Under the pieces are notes generated by a model that saw nothing but the letters and a program-made list of their open reading frames with translations, ran no database searches and had not been told where the DNA came from. The translations under genes were made by a program, and so were the position numbers. From Chitinophaga caeni (GTDB lineage: Bacteria > Bacteroidota > Bacteroidia > Chitinophagales > Chitinophagaceae), in contig NZ_CP023777.1 of NCBI RefSeq assembly GCF_002557795.1, forward strand, positions 682,001 through 746,000: a stretch of 64,000 nucleotides of DNA, read 5' to 3'. Positions within the stretch are counted from its first letter, which is position 1; every line of letters begins with the position of its first letter. Positions 62,713 to 64,000 of the stretch are shown piece by piece.

Positions 62713-63885
62713 TTATTCCCTGGTGAGTAATTTATCCAGGGCCTGTTTTAGATCATCCCATAAATACTCGGTATCTTCTAAACCGAAATAAATCCGTACC
62801 ATTCTATGTTTCGGGTTTTCCCCATCAAACTCGCTAGGTAAAACGTTTGCACAAGAAGGGAATACCAAGGATTCATGCCCGCCCCAAGAAACCGCCATTA
62901 AGAAATGTTTCAAGGAGTTACAGAACAACTCGATCTTTGCAAGATCCCTTGTTTTGAGCTGAATCGTAACCAGGCCGCCTGCACCTTTCATTTGTTTTTT
63001 TGCCAAATCATACTGCGGAAAATCGGGATCGAAAGGAAAATATATCCGCTCGATGGCCGCATGTTCTTTTAACCTGGGAAAGATGAGCTGGGCAGATGTA
63101 TCGCATTTCTTTAACCTTAATTCCAAGGTCCTAAGCCCGCGGATCAACAACCAAGCATTCATGGGAGCTATCGCACTGCCAACATTCAGGTATTCTGACT
63201 TGAATATCTTTTCCATCTTTTGCTTACTTCCTGTTAAAACACCCGCTACCACATCACTATGCCCCCCTATATATTTTGTGGCTGATTGTAAAGCCAGGTC
63301 TATACCCATACTGACCGGGGATTGGAATAAAGGTGAACAATGACTGTTATCTACGATAGATACGATATGATGTTCTTTTGCCCAATTAGCTACCGCTGTT
63401 AGATCCTGCAATTCGTACGTAAAAGAATTGGGCGTTTCCAAGTAAACCAAGGTGGTATTGGATTGCCTTGCCCGTTCGAAATTCTCGATATCCGTACCAT
63501 CGATAAACGTTGTTTGTACACCGAAACGGGGCAGGATGATTTCAAACATATGCTTTGCCCAACTATATGGATCTCTTACCGAAACGATATGATCTCCATG
63601 TTTCACTTGTGACAAAATCGCTGCGAAGATCGCCCCTGCGCCGCTACTAAATACTAAAGCATCCTCGGCGCCATCCAGGGCAGCCAATTTCTTTCTCAAG
63701 ATTTCCAGGGTCGGGTTCATACCCCGTGAATATAAAAATCCGCTATACTCATCCAGCATAAGCTGGCGCATCTCTTCAACTGTTTTAAATGCAAAGTTGC
63801 TACTTTGCACGATCGGGGGGGCTACAGCATTAAAGTACATCTCCCGATCTTCACCCAATTCATTAATAATGTATGATAAATCCAT
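62713..63885 (-). CDS. Cys/Met-metabolism PLP-dependent enzyme (cystathionine gamma-synthase/lyase family)
   Basis: A 390-residue fold-type I enzyme. Key residues: YSRGMNPT (Tyr52, Arg54) that contact the PLP phosphate of the neighbouring subunit, SSGAGAI, Asp179 in IVDNSHCSP, and Lys204 in SATKYIGGHSD. It performs gamma- or beta-elimination/replacement on homoserine-derived or sulfur amino acids. Which of cystathionine synthase, cystathionine lyase or methionine lyase it is cannot be settled from motifs. The remaining 115 bp to the window edge show nothing identifiable. Confidence 0.9.
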   Translation of the reverse strand: MDLSYIINELGEDREMYFNAVAPPIVQSSNFAFKTVEEMRQLMLDEYSGFLYSRGMNPTLEILRKKLAALDGAEDALVFSSGAGAIFAAILSQVKHGDHIVSVRDPYSWAKHMFEIILPRFGVQTTFIDGTDIENFERARQSNTTLVYLETPNSFTYELQDLTAVANWAKEHHIVSIVDNSHCSPLFQSPVSMGIDLALQSATKYIGGHSDVVAGVLTGSKQKMEKIFKSEYLNVGSAIAPMNAWLLIRGLRTLELRLKKCDTSAQLIFPRLKEHAAIERIYFPFDPDFPQYDLAKKQMKGAGGLVTIQLKTRDLAKIELFCNSLKHFLMAVSWGGHESLVFPSCANVLPSEFDGENPKHRMVRIYFGLEDTEYLWDDLKQALDKLLTRE

Positions 63886-64000
63886 AAGCTCATTTTATTG
63901 CCTCAGCAATATGTCACGAATAATTAGACAAGCAACCTTAATTACCGTTTCAAATTAATTGTTGGTAATTTCCTCCCTGACTACCTTTTTAGCCCCAAAA

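Overview
The window looks like chromosomal DNA of a Bacteroidota bacterium, most likely a Chitinophaga-like member of the Chitinophagaceae. The evidence is a SusC-type TonB receptor with an ECF sigma/FecR pair, gliding and type IX secretion genes (gldA, gldJ, porU, porV), many GldJ/SUMF1, DUF4292 and LytM envelope proteins, and TAnnTTTG-type -7 promoter boxes with no clear Shine-Dalgarno sequences. Base composition is moderate and even. I saw no rRNA, tRNA, CRISPR array or transposase gene.

Layout. 0-4.4 kb: a minus-strand cell-surface signalling unit (ECF sigma, FecR anti-sigma, STN-SusC receptor running off the left edge). 4.6-6.4 kb: a PAS-LuxR regulator, a small exported protein and a MITE-like element between them. 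6.4-16.7 kb: an accessory-metabolism block framed by two paralogous MocR regulators. Each MocR is divergent from a two-gene operon (PanE-like plus SDR; NTF2-like plus DinB-like). The first is followed by an ICMT-like membrane protein and a nitronate monooxygenase. Between them lies a tightly overlapping operon of a KdsB-like cytidylyltransferase, a P-loop kinase and a histidine-phosphatase-like protein. 16.7-24.8 kb: a two-component system and a tripartite RND efflux operon. Both are preceded by the same 11-bp-spaced direct repeat, so a single regulon is likely. 24.8-30.4 kb: a degenerate isoprenyl-synthase homologue, HxlR and LysR regulators and two tandem Old Yellow Enzymes. 30.8-37.7 kb: Gfo/Idh plus nucleoside-type permease, endonuclease III, FtsB-like protein, enolase, GldA and a DUF4332 protein.

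37.9-51.9 kb is mostly conserved core: catalytic M23 peptidase plus Bcp peroxiredoxin; gldJ divergent from porU-porV (type IX secretion and gliding); ispF; and dut-TPR-DUF4292-EnvC-like, the last with a LytM domain that has lost its zinc ligands. 52-64 kb: a lone GH76 mannanase-like enzyme, a lipoprotein gene bracketed by two more MITE copies, a MacB-type permease without its ATPase, DUF4241, a FadR-type regulator with a fosmidomycin-resistance-type exporter, a tandem-HTH protein, a lipocalin-like lipoprotein, a TPR membrane protein and a Cys/Met-metabolism PLP enzyme.

The most notable non-gene structures are: three copies of a ~320-bp element with terminal inverted repeats, one flanked by perfect 9-bp direct repeats; a second short repeat family associated with transcription terminators; and paired direct-repeat operators for the response regulator and for both MocR proteins.
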